DNA of 64,000 nucleotides. Source: Flavihumibacter cheonanensis (GTDB lineage: Bacteria > Bacteroidota > Bacteroidia > Chitinophagales > Chitinophagaceae). The notes under the pieces were generated by a model. The model saw nothing but the letters and a program-made list of their open reading frames with translations, did no database searches and was not told where the DNA came from. The position numbers were made by a program, and so were the translations under genes. This document shows, piece after piece, positions 44,642 to 53,633 of the stretch (the first letter of the stretch is position 1; each line of letters starts with the position of its first letter). The stretch is taken from positions 1,240,001 to 1,304,000 of the forward strand of contig NZ_JAKRWF010000001.1 in NCBI RefSeq assembly GCF_022352215.1, in the 5' to 3' direction.

Positions 44642-45772
44642 ATGAAAAAACAGGTATTCTTAGCATTCATCACCTTATTCCTATCTTCTATGGCAAGCGC
44701 ACAGGACTACTATCTATATACCGGCACTTATACCAAAGGCAGTAAAGATGGTATTCATATATTCAAAATTTCTGTTCCATCCGGACAAACAACCCTGGTT
44801 GATATTGTTAAAGACATAGAGAACCCCTCTTACCTGGCGGTATCAAAGGATGGACGTTTTCTGTATGCTGTTTCCGAAATGGCCAGTGATCACAAAGGCA
44901 TGATCTATGCATTCCAACTGGATCCGCAAACCGGAAAAGCACAATTGCTGAATCAGAAAGAGAGTCGCGGTGAAGCCCCCTGTTACATCTCCATTTCTGA
45001 AAACAGAAAATGGATTACCGTAGGAAATTATAGTGGTGGTAACCTTATCGCCTATGCAATTGATAAGGACGGAAAACTGACAGATCAGTACCAGCTGGTA
45101 CATCATGAGGGCAAGGGAATCAATCCCAAGCGGCAGGAAAAACCACATGTGCACTCCACTGTTTTTACCCCGGATAATAAATACCTGCTGGTTCCGGATC
45201 TGGGTACTGATAAGGTGATGATTTATTCTTTCAACGAGAAAAAAAATCTCCCCATTGGCGGCACCCAGCAAGGCTTTGCAAAAATCACCGATGGCAGTGG
45301 TCCAAGGCATTTGGACTTTCATCCCAATGGAAAATGGGTGTATGTGATTGAAGAGATGGGAGGAACTATCAGTGGATGGAAATACAGCAGTGGCACCATG
45401 GAAAAATTTCAGCACATCGATGCGCATCCTGAAAATTACCAGGGCTCCAGGGGCAGTGCAGATATCCATATTTCTCCAGATGGGAAATTTCTCTATGCCT
45501 CGAACCGCTATGAGGCCAATAACCTGGTCATCTATTCTATTGATGCGAAAACCGGGATGCTGAAACTGCTGGGTTTCCAGGATTTACCAGGTAAAAAGCC
45601 AAGGAATTTTGCCATCGACCCAACCGGGCAACTCTTGCTGGTTGCCAATCAGGATTCAGATTCGGTTACCGTATTTCAGCGGAACCAGGAGACCGGTTTG
45701 CTTCAGGTACTACCTGTTGAAATCAAAGCAGGAAGCCCGGTTTGCCTGAAATTTGTTCCTGTTGGCAAATGA
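44642..45772 (+). CDS. Secreted lactonase (6-phosphogluconolactonase/YbhE type)
   Basis: A 376-residue protein with a signal peptide (cleavage near ASAQ, residue 21) and a seven-bladed beta-propeller of the lactonase family. Blade repeats end in patterns like FLYAVSEM, KYLLVPDLGTD and KFLYASNRYEANNLVIYSID; GSGPRHLDFHPNGKWVYVIEEM is typical. Cytoplasmic homologues hydrolyse 6-phosphogluconolactone; with a signal peptide the substrate here is more likely another lactone. It is 9 bp behind the J-domain gene. Confidence 0.9.
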   Translation: MKKQVFLAFITLFLSSMASAQDYYLYTGTYTKGSKDGIHIFKISVPSGQTTLVDIVKDIENPSYLAVSKDGRFLYAVSEMASDHKGMIYAFQLDPQTGKAQLLNQKESRGEAPCYISISENRKWITVGNYSGGNLIAYAIDKDGKLTDQYQLVHHEGKGINPKRQEKPHVHSTVFTPDNKYLLVPDLGTDKVMIYSFNEKKNLPIGGTQQGFAKITDGSGPRHLDFHPNGKWVYVIEEMGGTISGWKYSSGTMEKFQHIDAHPENYQGSRGSADIHISPDGKFLYASNRYEANNLVIYSIDAKTGMLKLLGFQDLPGKKPRNFAIDPTGQLLLVANQDSDSVTVFQRNQETGLLQVLPVEIKAGSPVCLKFVPVGK

Positions 45773-45773
45773 G

Positions 45774-47168
45774 TTATTGAAGCGCTGTAAGAATTCTATT
45801 TACAAAAGTTTCTGTATCAAACCACTGACTGTTGGCTGTTTGACCAAGCCGAACAATTACCAGTTCTTTGGAGGGGATCATCAATACCTGTTGTCCTTCA
45901 TATCCGCTGAAATAATACAGATCTGCAGGCAGGTTTGGATATTTCCGGTTAGAAGAGCCTATAGGATTGCCGGCATTCAACCAGATCTGAAAACCGTATT
46001 CCCCCTGAGGAGCAACGGGTACTGGCTGAGTAGCCAGTTGAACCCAATTTTCCGGTAGCAACTGTTCATTGTTCCAGTTTCCATTTTGCAGGTACAACAA
46101 GCCGAGCCTTGCCCAGTCGCGCGGAGAGGCAAATACATACGAAGAGCCTACAAAATTCCCCGATGCATCTGTTTCCATCACAGCACTGTACATGCCCAAT
46201 TTATAAAACAGCTTTTCATAGGGATATCGATGATAGAGGGAATCACCTAATGCATTGCGGAGAATTCCTGAAAGGATATTACTGTTTCCACTGCTATAAT
46301 AAAAGTTGGAGCCGGGCTCAACTTTCAACGCATGTGATGCAGTATAGGAAGCCATATCCGCTTTGCGAAACAGCATATTGGTAGCATCGGTTGCCTTACT
46401 GTAATTCTCTTCGAAATCTAGTCCGCTTGTTTGCTGCAGCAGATGACGAAGCGTGATTTCAGCTCTACCATCCGTAGCAGTTTTCCAGGAAGCTACAGGG
46501 GCCGGTTGATTCAGGGAAAGTTTTCCTTCTTTTACCAGCATGCCAATTAAGGTACCGGTAATGGATTTGGCCATCGACCAGCTCAGCTGCCGGTGATGCC
46601 GGTCGAATCCGGGTGCGTACTGTTCTGCCACCAGTTCTCCTTTATGAACCACCACAACTGCCCTTGTTCTCACTGGCTGTTCTTCCCGCAGATTCACAAA
46701 TGCGGCCTGAACAGCTTGCTGCAGGAGTAGTTTCCTTTGATTTGGCATTGCTGAATCTAGATTGCGAACAGGAATCCGATCTCCCATGGGCCAGTCGATG
46801 GTATCGGGATCCAACCTGGGTACGCTTGGTAATTGCCATACCTGCTTTTTCAATGCTTCCTTGGTGATTTCATTCACCAGTGTACAGCCAAGTCCGGGTC
46901 TGTAAACAGCAATTTGTTTTGCCATACCGGCAACCGTAGCAACTACAGAACTATCGGGCAACACTTCAACAGAAGCCAGTTTCAGCGGAAAATTACCCAG
47001 CTCCTGTTCCTCCACCGATTTCAAGGTCCGGTCTCCCAGGTACATACAGGAGCAGGCCATTTTTGCACTATAGCCTGTTAAGATCGGAAAGGCATTCCAG
47101 CAATAATAGACCAGGTAGGAAAGGGTAATAACTAATAAAACAGCAGCTATTCTTTTTATGCGGTTCAT
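45774..47168 (-). CDS. Serine hydrolase, beta-lactamase class C family
   Basis: A 464-residue protein with an N-terminal membrane segment (about 5-25) and a serine hydrolase domain in which the catalytic SxxK is intact (Ser198, Lys201 in WSMAKSITG); YSSGNSNILSGIL gives the second motif. Likely substrates are peptidoglycan peptides or small esters and amides; resistance to beta-lactams cannot be concluded. The ATG at 47168 is chosen since it gives the membrane anchor a usual length. It starts 4 bp after the DUF4421 gene. Confidence 0.88.
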   Translation of the reverse strand: MNRIKRIAAVLLVITLSYLVYYCWNAFPILTGYSAKMACSCMYLGDRTLKSVEEQELGNFPLKLASVEVLPDSSVVATVAGMAKQIAVYRPGLGCTLVNEITKEALKKQVWQLPSVPRLDPDTIDWPMGDRIPVRNLDSAMPNQRKLLLQQAVQAAFVNLREEQPVRTRAVVVVHKGELVAEQYAPGFDRHHRQLSWSMAKSITGTLIGMLVKEGKLSLNQPAPVASWKTATDGRAEITLRHLLQQTSGLDFEENYSKATDATNMLFRKADMASYTASHALKVEPGSNFYYSSGNSNILSGILRNALGDSLYHRYPYEKLFYKLGMYSAVMETDASGNFVGSSYVFASPRDWARLGLLYLQNGNWNNEQLLPENWVQLATQPVPVAPQGEYGFQIWLNAGNPIGSSNRKYPNLPADLYYFSGYEGQQVLMIPSKELVIVRLGQTANSQWFDTETFVNRILTALQ

Positions 47169-47172
47169 GTTC

Positions 47173-48231
47173 TCATTCTTTTGGATCAAAAAATTTCAAC
47201 TGGCGTTTAAATCTTCCATAAGGCATTATGCGCCTTGCCAGGGTGAAACGATAATTACCTGTATTAAAGCGATAATCATTTTTGGAACTCGCCCCCCGCA
47301 CCAGGATCGTATTTCCGACTATTGAAAAGTTCAGGTTCCAGTCGTTGCTGTTATATCCTGCTACTGCGCGATAAATAAAATTGGGGCTAATGGTCAGTTT
47401 ATCACTGCTCCTGTCATTTTTAAATTCCCTGGATAAGCCAAGATCCATATTAAGCGTTGCCGCACCTGTTAGAAAAAAATGTTTTTTGACCACCAGCGTG
47501 TACGCATACCCTGCACCCGGACCAAACTCGAGGAACCGGACCCGCCAGATATCGCGTTGAGGATAATCAGCAGCAAGTGCAGTTGGTACGATGGCTGAAT
47601 CACCGGAAACAGATCCTGCATAGATTTCGCCACCAAATAAAAAAGTGCCGGCTGATTTTTTTTGCCATTCACTCTGCAGGAAGGCGGCGCGATAGGAGAA
47701 TTTTTCACCATTGCGCAGGTTATAAACAGCCAGGCCGAATAAGGAAATCCCAAGATCAGGACGTAAATAATAGGATTGCGGATCAGCATGTCCTAGTCCC
47801 TTTGGATTCAGGTAATAACCTTTATAAAACTGTCCGAAAAAATCGATGGTCCAGTTGCGGGTATAAATATGACTTTGCAAATCCAGGTACCTCGTTTTAC
47901 CCCTACCCCTTTCCGGATTTAAAAAGGGGAACCCATAGGCCAGGTTGAGGGTAAACCAACGATAGGTAGCACCAACACCCATATTCAGGGTGGAATTGGG
48001 TCGATATTTTAGATTGGCCAGATTACCCGGCCCTCCTACTAATATGGAAGTGTATTTGCGGGAAAAAAAGAAACGACTCGTTATGAGGCTGTCGTAGGTT
48101 TGAATATAACTGGAATCCGCACGCTCCGCAATAGAAACCAGTTGTGAATGTTGTTGTGCCAGTACAGCAGGGCAGGAAGCAAGCAGTGCGCAACATAAAA
48201 TCCAGGTATGAAATCGGGCAATCAAATGCAT
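47173..48231 (-). CDS. DUF4421 outer-membrane protein
   Basis: A 352-residue protein with a signal peptide (ending VLAQ, about residue 26). Long runs of alternating strands (RYLDLQSHIYTRNWTIDFFGQFYKGYYL, TGNYRFTLARRIMPYG) fit a beta-barrel of the DUF4421 family, which is common in Bacteroidota and has no known function. The following serine hydrolase gene is 4 bp downstream, so the two are likely to be cotranscribed. Confidence 0.85.
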   Translation of the reverse strand: MHLIARFHTWILCCALLASCPAVLAQQHSQLVSIAERADSSYIQTYDSLITSRFFFSRKYTSILVGGPGNLANLKYRPNSTLNMGVGATYRWFTLNLAYGFPFLNPERGRGKTRYLDLQSHIYTRNWTIDFFGQFYKGYYLNPKGLGHADPQSYYLRPDLGISLFGLAVYNLRNGEKFSYRAAFLQSEWQKKSAGTFLFGGEIYAGSVSGDSAIVPTALAADYPQRDIWRVRFLEFGPGAGYAYTLVVKKHFFLTGAATLNMDLGLSREFKNDRSSDKLTISPNFIYRAVAGYNSNDWNLNFSIVGNTILVRGASSKNDYRFNTGNYRFTLARRIMPYGRFKRQLKFFDPKE

Positions 48232-48275
48232 AGAAGAACTACAAATTTGCAGGAATTAGTTGGTTCTCCCCTGCT

Positions 48276-48283
48276 TATCTTTG
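48276..48283 (+). promoter_or_regulatory. -7 element of the ABC-F gene
   Basis: TATCTTTG ends 4 nt before the ATG at 48288. No -33 box at the right distance. Confidence 0.5.
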
Positions 48284-48287
48284 CAAA

Positions 48288-50180
48288 ATGCATTATGTTT
48301 CAGCAGAAGGATTGGGGAAAAGTTATGGCATCAAACCCTTGTTTGAAAATATTTCCTTTCACATAGAAGAGGGTGATAAGATCGCACTGATCGCCCGCAA
48401 TGGCTCCGGAAAATCAACCTTACTTAAAATATTGGCTGGAAGGGAAACTCCGGATAGCGGTACCTGCTGGATTCACAAGGATGTGACAGTAGCATTATTT
48501 GACCAGGAACCGGAGTTTAGAGAAAAGGATTCTATTCTGGATAATATATTCCATCATGAACATCCAACACTCAATGCGATCAAAGCTTATGAAGCTGCCA
48601 GCGAATTGGAGAATGCTGATTTACTAAATGCTGCTATCGAAAAAATGGATGAAACCGGGGGCTGGGATTTCGAAGCCAAAGTGAAGCAGATTCTTGGTAA
48701 ACTGAATATTCATCAGTTGAACCAGGTTGTGGGCACTTTATCAGGCGGACAGCGGAAAAGAGTTGCTCTCGCAAGAACCCTTATTGATATTGGGTTTGAT
48801 CATAAACACACTTTGTTGATCATGGATGAGCCTACCAACCACCTCGATATTCAAACCGTGGAATGGCTGGAACATTTTCTTAACCAGGAAAAAGTAACCC
48901 TGTTACTGGTGACGCACGATCGTTATTTCCTGGATGCTGTATGTGAGGAAATCTGGGAACTGGATGGCTCGGAGTTATATACTTATAAGGGCGATTACGA
49001 AACCTATATGGAACGCAAAGCCGCCCGTATAGAGCAGCAGGCTGCAAGCGTAGATAAAGCCAGGAATGTTTATCGGAAAGAATTAGAATGGATGCGGAAG
49101 CAACCCAAAGCCCGGACCACCAAATCAAAAAGCCGGATTGATGCATTTGCGGATGTGGAAGCCAAAGCCAAACAAAAATTGGAAGAGCAGGCATTGCAAT
49201 TGCAAATGAAAATGAACCGGCTGGGTGGAAAAGTAATTGAACTAAAAAAACTGTACAAGAAATACGGTGATCAGGAGATCCTGAAAGGGTTTGATTATAC
49301 TTTCAAAAAAGGAGACCGGATCGGAATTGTAGGACCTAACGGTGTGGGTAAAACGACCTTTCTGAATATCCTGCAAGGTGTTGAGGAAGCTGATAGCGGT
49401 AAGGTAAATATTGGTGAAACCATCGTATTCGGTTATTTTTCTCAACAGGGATTAACCTATAAGGAAGACATGCGCGTGATTGAGTATGTCAAAACCTTTG
49501 CAGAGAATTTTCCCCTGGCGAATGGTGGGAGTCTGAGCGCAGCTCAGTTCCTGCAATTGTTCCTGTTTACGCCGGATCAGCAATACAGTTACATTAGTGC
49601 CCTGAGTGGTGGAGAAAAGAAGCGATTGTTATTATTAACAATCCTCTTTCGTAATCCAAACTTTCTGATATTGGATGAACCTACCAACGACCTGGATTTG
49701 CCCACTCTGGCTGTATTGGAGAATTTCTTATCAGAGTTTCAGGGATGTTTGCTCATCGTATCACACGACCGGTATTTTATGGATCGGTTGGTGGACCACC
49801 TCTTCGTGTTTGAAGGTAACGGACAGATTCGCGATTTCCCGGGCAACTATACTATTTACCGGATCTGGCAAAAAGAACAGGAACAGAAAAGCATTACGGA
49901 AACAGTTGAAACTGTATCGAAACAAGCTTTACAAGAAACAGCAGCAACGCAACCTGCCAAAAAGAAATTATCGTTTAATGAAAAGCGTGAGTTTGAACAG
50001 TTGGAGAAGGACATTCCCAAACTCGAGAAAGAAAAAGCGGAGTTGAGTGAAAAATTGGCTTCCGGGCAACTTGAATTCCAGGAACTGCAGGATATCTCCC
50101 TCAAAATTGGAAAGATCAGTGAGGAACTGGAAGAAAAAGAAATGCGCTGGCTGGAATTAAGTGAATTGACGGGAGCCTGA
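48288..50180 (+). CDS. ABC-F ATPase (Uup-like)
   Basis: A 630-residue soluble protein with two ABC domains and no membrane part. First domain: Walker A ARNGSGKST, signature LSGGQRKRVALA; second: GPNGVGKTT, signature LSGGEKKRLLLL. The linker between them (about 235-320) is a charged helix pair. The C-terminal about 90 residues are a coiled coil (FNEKREFEQLEKDIPKLEKEK) that in Uup binds DNA or the ribosome. ABC-F proteins act on the ribosome to ease stalled translation. Confidence 0.94.
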   Translation: MHYVSAEGLGKSYGIKPLFENISFHIEEGDKIALIARNGSGKSTLLKILAGRETPDSGTCWIHKDVTVALFDQEPEFREKDSILDNIFHHEHPTLNAIKAYEAASELENADLLNAAIEKMDETGGWDFEAKVKQILGKLNIHQLNQVVGTLSGGQRKRVALARTLIDIGFDHKHTLLIMDEPTNHLDIQTVEWLEHFLNQEKVTLLLVTHDRYFLDAVCEEIWELDGSELYTYKGDYETYMERKAARIEQQAASVDKARNVYRKELEWMRKQPKARTTKSKSRIDAFADVEAKAKQKLEEQALQLQMKMNRLGGKVIELKKLYKKYGDQEILKGFDYTFKKGDRIGIVGPNGVGKTTFLNILQGVEEADSGKVNIGETIVFGYFSQQGLTYKEDMRVIEYVKTFAENFPLANGGSLSAAQFLQLFLFTPDQQYSYISALSGGEKKRLLLLTILFRNPNFLILDEPTNDLDLPTLAVLENFLSEFQGCLLIVSHDRYFMDRLVDHLFVFEGNGQIRDFPGNYTIYRIWQKEQEQKSITETVETVSKQALQETAATQPAKKKLSFNEKREFEQLEKDIPKLEKEKAELSEKLASGQLEFQELQDISLKIGKISEELEEKEMRWLELSELTGA

Positions 50181-50184
50181 GGAT

Positions 50185-51405
50185 TTAAAAATAAGCCCTG
50201 CGTTTTAGTTGCAGGAAGATAACTGCCACCACTAAACAAATGGTCCCATTTACAAACCAGGTAAACCGGAATCCCGCCGTTTCTGCTAGTTGGGAAGAGA
50301 GCAGTGGTCCCAGTGTTTGAGCTGCCGACCAGGCCATGGTATAAAGAGCGGCGTATTGTCCCCGGTTATGTGCACTGCTTCGGTTGATCCAGAAACTATT
50401 CATAAAGGGCATCGACAACATCTCCCCTGCGGTAATAACAAGGATCAAAGCAAAAGCCATTGGAAGGGCAATGGTTCCAAATCCCATCAGCAGGTAAAAA
50501 ACTCCTACCAGTCCAACCCCAATAGCAATATACGTGAGTTGATTCCGGCGACCTTCCAATTGATAGATAAGGATCATTTCAACCAGTACAATCAACATGC
50601 CATTGAATGCCATGAGCATGCCAATCTGGGGTTCGGTGAAATGCAATACCTGCTTGAAATACACAGACAAGGTGGTGAATAGCTGAAAGAAACAGGCTGC
50701 AAAAAGCGTTACAAGGATAATAAAAACATAATAGGGATAATCTCTGTAAACGGATGGGCCTTCTGGAGGACGTTCAGTTTTTTGCACTTCTTTTCGTTCC
50801 TCCGTGTGACGGGCAGCTGCCTGCTTTAAAAATACCACCATCAGAACAGCCGCAATGAAATTGGAAATTCCATCCACCCAGAACAACCATTGGTAACTGA
50901 ATTTAGCAATAATACCACCCATGGCACTGCCCACCGCCCAACCCAGGTTTACTGCTAACCGGTTGAGAGAATAAGAACGGGTACGGTTCTCAGGCGTACT
51001 GTAAAAAGCAATAGCAGTAGAGTTCGCCGGACGAAAGGCTTCATTTACAAAACTCAGTAGAAAGGTAAAGAGGCATATTAGATAAAAGGACTGAATAAAA
51101 CTAAGCACAAAGAATAGTACGGCACCCCCACCTAAAGCTGCCAATTGCACTTTATAAAATCCGATTTTATCAGTAAGACGGCCACCGACAAACGCACCTG
51201 CAAAAGCGCCCGCACCAAAACAACCAAAAACCAAACCTGCATCACCGATGGAATAACCCATACCCGGACTGGTAAGATAAAGTGTCAGGAATGGAACCAC
51301 CATGGTACCACTCCGATTGATCAGCATGATCAGGGATAGCAGCCAGGTTTCTTTGGAGAGACCTGTGTACGCAATTTTATAGGATGAAATTGTTCTGGAA
51401 AGCAT
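50185..51405 (-). CDS. MFS transporter
   Basis: A 406-residue inner-membrane protein with about 12 membrane segments; LTDKIGFYKVQLAAL gives the MFS loop motif, and LINRSGTMVVPFLTLYL opens the first segment. A long charged loop in the middle (RHTEERKEVQKTERPPEG) separates the halves. Probably a drug or metabolite exporter (MdtH/YajR-like) but the substrate is unknown. The ATG at 51405 is taken as start; an in-frame TTG at 51417 lies inside a hairpin. Its stop is 4 bp from that of the ABC-F gene. Confidence 0.88.
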   Translation of the reverse strand: MLSRTISSYKIAYTGLSKETWLLSLIMLINRSGTMVVPFLTLYLTSPGMGYSIGDAGLVFGCFGAGAFAGAFVGGRLTDKIGFYKVQLAALGGGAVLFFVLSFIQSFYLICLFTFLLSFVNEAFRPANSTAIAFYSTPENRTRSYSLNRLAVNLGWAVGSAMGGIIAKFSYQWLFWVDGISNFIAAVLMVVFLKQAAARHTEERKEVQKTERPPEGPSVYRDYPYYVFIILVTLFAACFFQLFTTLSVYFKQVLHFTEPQIGMLMAFNGMLIVLVEMILIYQLEGRRNQLTYIAIGVGLVGVFYLLMGFGTIALPMAFALILVITAGEMLSMPFMNSFWINRSSAHNRGQYAALYTMAWSAAQTLGPLLSSQLAETAGFRFTWFVNGTICLVVAVIFLQLKRRAYF

Positions 51406-51436
51406 AAGGCGGCACAAAATTATTCTGTGCCGCCTT
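51406..51436 (-). promoter_or_regulatory. Perfect 11-bp hairpin directly before the MFS start codon
   Basis: Arms AAGGCGGCACA (51406-51416) and TGTGCCGCCTT (51426-51436) with a 9-nt loop. On the minus strand the stem ends at the base before the ATG, so the whole initiation region is in the stem. There is no T-run after it, which speaks against a plain terminator of the DUF4197 gene upstream. It could hold down translation or be an attenuator. Confidence 0.6.
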
Positions 51437-51470
51437 TCAGCAATTACCGTTTAAAAAGTTTGTAGGGAAA

Positions 51471-52205
51471 TTAACTACCAAATACTTTTTTCAAAATATC
51501 ATTTACCCTTGCTGCCGGGTTGGTTCTGATTTTTTTCTCCTCCTCTGCTACATAATAAAAGATTCCATCAATGGCTTTGCCGGTTACATAACTGGAAAGA
51601 TCCGGATTCACTTTTTTCAGACTGACTTTATTATAGGCGTCGAACACGGCAGACCAATATTTAGTAGCACCGGTTTTCTCCAGTGAAGATTCAATAACCG
51701 GACGAAAGGCACTGATTAATTCAGGGGAAGTTGATTTTCTAAGATAACCCGTTGCGGCTGTATCTGCACCACGTAAAATAGTGAGCCCATCCTGAACAGT
51801 CATTTGCTTAACTGCACTCACGAAAATGGGAGCGGCTGATTTGGAGGCATCTTCTGCAGCACGATTGATGCTCAAAATAGCATCGTCTACCAGTTTCCCC
51901 ATGCCCAGCGCCCTGAGTTTTTGTTCAACCTGCCGGGCTTCCTCCGGTAGCAGTACTTTTACTGCAGCGTCTTTAAAAAAGCCATCAGCTGCCGACAATC
52001 TCTCTGCACTGTTTTGGGTACCAACAGCCAGTGCTTCCTTTAAACCAGCAATAATTTCGTCGGAGGAAAGACCTGATCCGGATTTGTTTTTATTTAGAAG
52101 TCCGCCTGCCTTTTTCAGTATCCCACCAGCACCATTTTCATTCGTTTGTGCCTGTGCGGCGTTAATTAGGGAAATAGCCAGGATAGAAAGTAATAGTTTT
52201 CGCAT
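51471..52205 (-). CDS. DUF4197 secreted protein
   Basis: A 244-residue protein with a signal peptide (cleavage after AQAQ, residue 20). The mature part is helical: LSSDEIIAGLKEALAVGTQNSAERLSAADGFFKD and the end TGKAIDGIFYYVAEEEKKIRTNPAARVNDILKKVFG are the DUF4197 signature. Function unknown; the family is widespread in Gram-negative bacteria. It stands upstream of the MFS gene on the same strand, separated by the hairpin at 51406-51436. Confidence 0.9.
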   Translation of the reverse strand: MRKLLLSILAISLINAAQAQTNENGAGGILKKAGGLLNKNKSGSGLSSDEIIAGLKEALAVGTQNSAERLSAADGFFKDAAVKVLLPEEARQVEQKLRALGMGKLVDDAILSINRAAEDASKSAAPIFVSAVKQMTVQDGLTILRGADTAATGYLRKSTSPELISAFRPVIESSLEKTGATKYWSAVFDAYNKVSLKKVNPDLSSYVTGKAIDGIFYYVAEEEKKIRTNPAARVNDILKKVFGS

Positions 52206-52320
52206 AGGTGTATTTTTGATTCAGTACTGCTAAAATAAACGTATAAGAAGAAAGAATAGGTGTATACGACCAACAATTAATGTTAAAAAGGATAGTATTT
52301 TCGTTGTTTCAATAGAAACT

Positions 52321-53070
52321 ATGCATAAAATTCTTGTATCCTCCGCTTTACTCCTATGGACAGCCGTATCCATTGGTCAAACAACAAAAAAACCAGCCAC
52401 ACCGTCGCCTGCAAAAAAACCAGCGACTTCGGCAGCTGTGAAGAAACCTGCTGCATCAGCTGCTCCGGTATTGAAAAATGCGAAAGACAGTATGAGTTAT
52501 GCCATCGGCATGAGCCTGGCCAATTTTTATAAAGACCAGGGTATTTCAGACATCAATACCCAACTGGTTTCCAGAGCTTTGAACGATGCATTAAAGAATC
52601 AGAAAACATTACTCACGGAAGAACAAATGAATATGAGTATTACCAATTATTTACAACAGTTAAAGAAAGAGAAAGCAGCTGCTGCCAGAAAAGCAGGTGC
52701 TGAATTCCTGGCTTCCAACAAAAGCAAGCCTGGCGTAATTGAATTGCCTAGTGGGCTCCAGTACCAGGTGATCCAGGAAGGCACTGGTCCTAAACCCGGA
52801 CTTACCGATAAGGTTAAATGCCATTATCATGGAACCCTGATTGATGGCACTGTATTCGACAGTTCTGTGGATCGTGGACAGCCAATTGATTTTCCAGTTA
52901 ACGGGGTTATTCGCGGCTGGATTGAAGCCCTTCAGCTAATGCCTGTTGGCAGTAAGTGGAAGCTGTTTATTCCAGCTGACCTGGCCTATGGTGATCAGCA
53001 GGCCGGAGCAAAAATTGCCCCGGGATCAACGTTGATATTTGATGTGGAGTTGATTGAGATAGTGAAGTGA
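52321..53070 (+). CDS. FKBP-type peptidyl-prolyl isomerase (secreted)
   Basis: A 249-residue protein with a signal peptide (to SIGQ, residue 20), a Lys/Pro/Ala-rich linker with repeats of KKPA (22-50), a helical dimerisation domain (about 55-130; SYAIGMSLANFY, NMSITNYLQQLKKEKAA) and a C-terminal FKBP domain (about 140-249; VKCHYHGTLIDGTVFDSSVDR, PADLAYGD). This is the Mip/FkpA layout: a periplasmic folding helper for exported proteins. The last codons lie inside a long inverted repeat shared with the convergent gene. Confidence 0.93.
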   Translation: MHKILVSSALLLWTAVSIGQTTKKPATPSPAKKPATSAAVKKPAASAAPVLKNAKDSMSYAIGMSLANFYKDQGISDINTQLVSRALNDALKNQKTLLTEEQMNMSITNYLQQLKKEKAAAARKAGAEFLASNKSKPGVIELPSGLQYQVIQEGTGPKPGLTDKVKCHYHGTLIDGTVFDSSVDRGQPIDFPVNGVIRGWIEALQLMPVGSKWKLFIPADLAYGDQQAGAKIAPGSTLIFDVELIEIVK

Positions 53071-53232
53071 AAGGTGAAAGGTGAAAAGTGAAAGAGGGTG
53101 AAAAGATAAAAGTGAAATAAGAAGTACTCTATAAAAAAAGCCCGCAGAATTGCGGGCTTTCCTATTTTCACTTTTGATTTTTCACCTTTCACTTTTTTTC
53201 ACTTCTCACCTTTCACCTTTCACCTACTTCAC
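53062..53232. repeat. Long inverted repeat of GTGAAA units around a terminator
   Basis: The left arm (53062-53117) is made of repeats like GTGAAAGGTGAAAAGTGAAA; the right arm (about 53161-53232) is its imperfect reverse complement. The arms include the last codons and stop codons of both convergent genes. At the centre lies a separate GC-rich terminator hairpin. Confidence 0.8.
53133..53164. terminator. Terminator between the FKBP and PKD-like genes
   Basis: AAAGCCCGCA (53137-53146) and TGCGGGCTTT (53151-53160) with a GAAT loop; an A-run precedes and a short T-run follows, so it can act in both directions. Confidence 0.85.
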
Positions 53233-53556
53233 TTCCATCCTAACCTCATCACTCGAAACTCCACCTTTATCATCCATCACGGTGAGGCGGAAACTGTAGG
53301 AACCTTTTTGAATATTGTTGAGGGCTGTAATAGCAGCACCTGGATTCACTATTTCAACGGGATTACCGGCGGTTTGTACCCAATGATACCTGGAAATAAT
53401 ACCATCCGGTTCTCTTGAAGAAGTTCCATCAAGCTGAATAAACTCAGAGCTGGAAACCACTACATCCTCTCCGGCATTTGCAGTGGGGGGAATATTGTCC
53501 TTTTTTGAAAAGGTAGCAGATAACAACAGCGAAGCTGTCAGAAGGATCAGATTCAT
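53224..53556 (-). CDS. Small secreted PKD-like domain protein
   Basis: A 110-residue protein with a short signal peptide (MNLILLTASLLLSATFS) and one Ig-like domain of the PKD/K319L type: PPTANAGEDVVVSSSEFIQLDG, YHWVQTAG and YSFRLTVMDDKGGVSSDEVRMEV are typical. Such domains usually occur as modules in large surface proteins; a stand-alone copy is small. It ends in VK followed by a stop inside the inverted repeat at 53062-53232. Function unknown. Confidence 0.8.
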   Translation of the reverse strand: MNLILLTASLLLSATFSKKDNIPPTANAGEDVVVSSSEFIQLDGTSSREPDGIISRYHWVQTAGNPVEIVNPGAAITALNNIQKGSYSFRLTVMDDKGGVSSDEVRMEVK

Positions 53557-53633
53557 AGTACGGATTTTTTTCTTTAACGCCCGATCCGTTGCTATTATTA
53601 TGCCAATCCCCCGTTCATATTGCTAAAAGCTTC

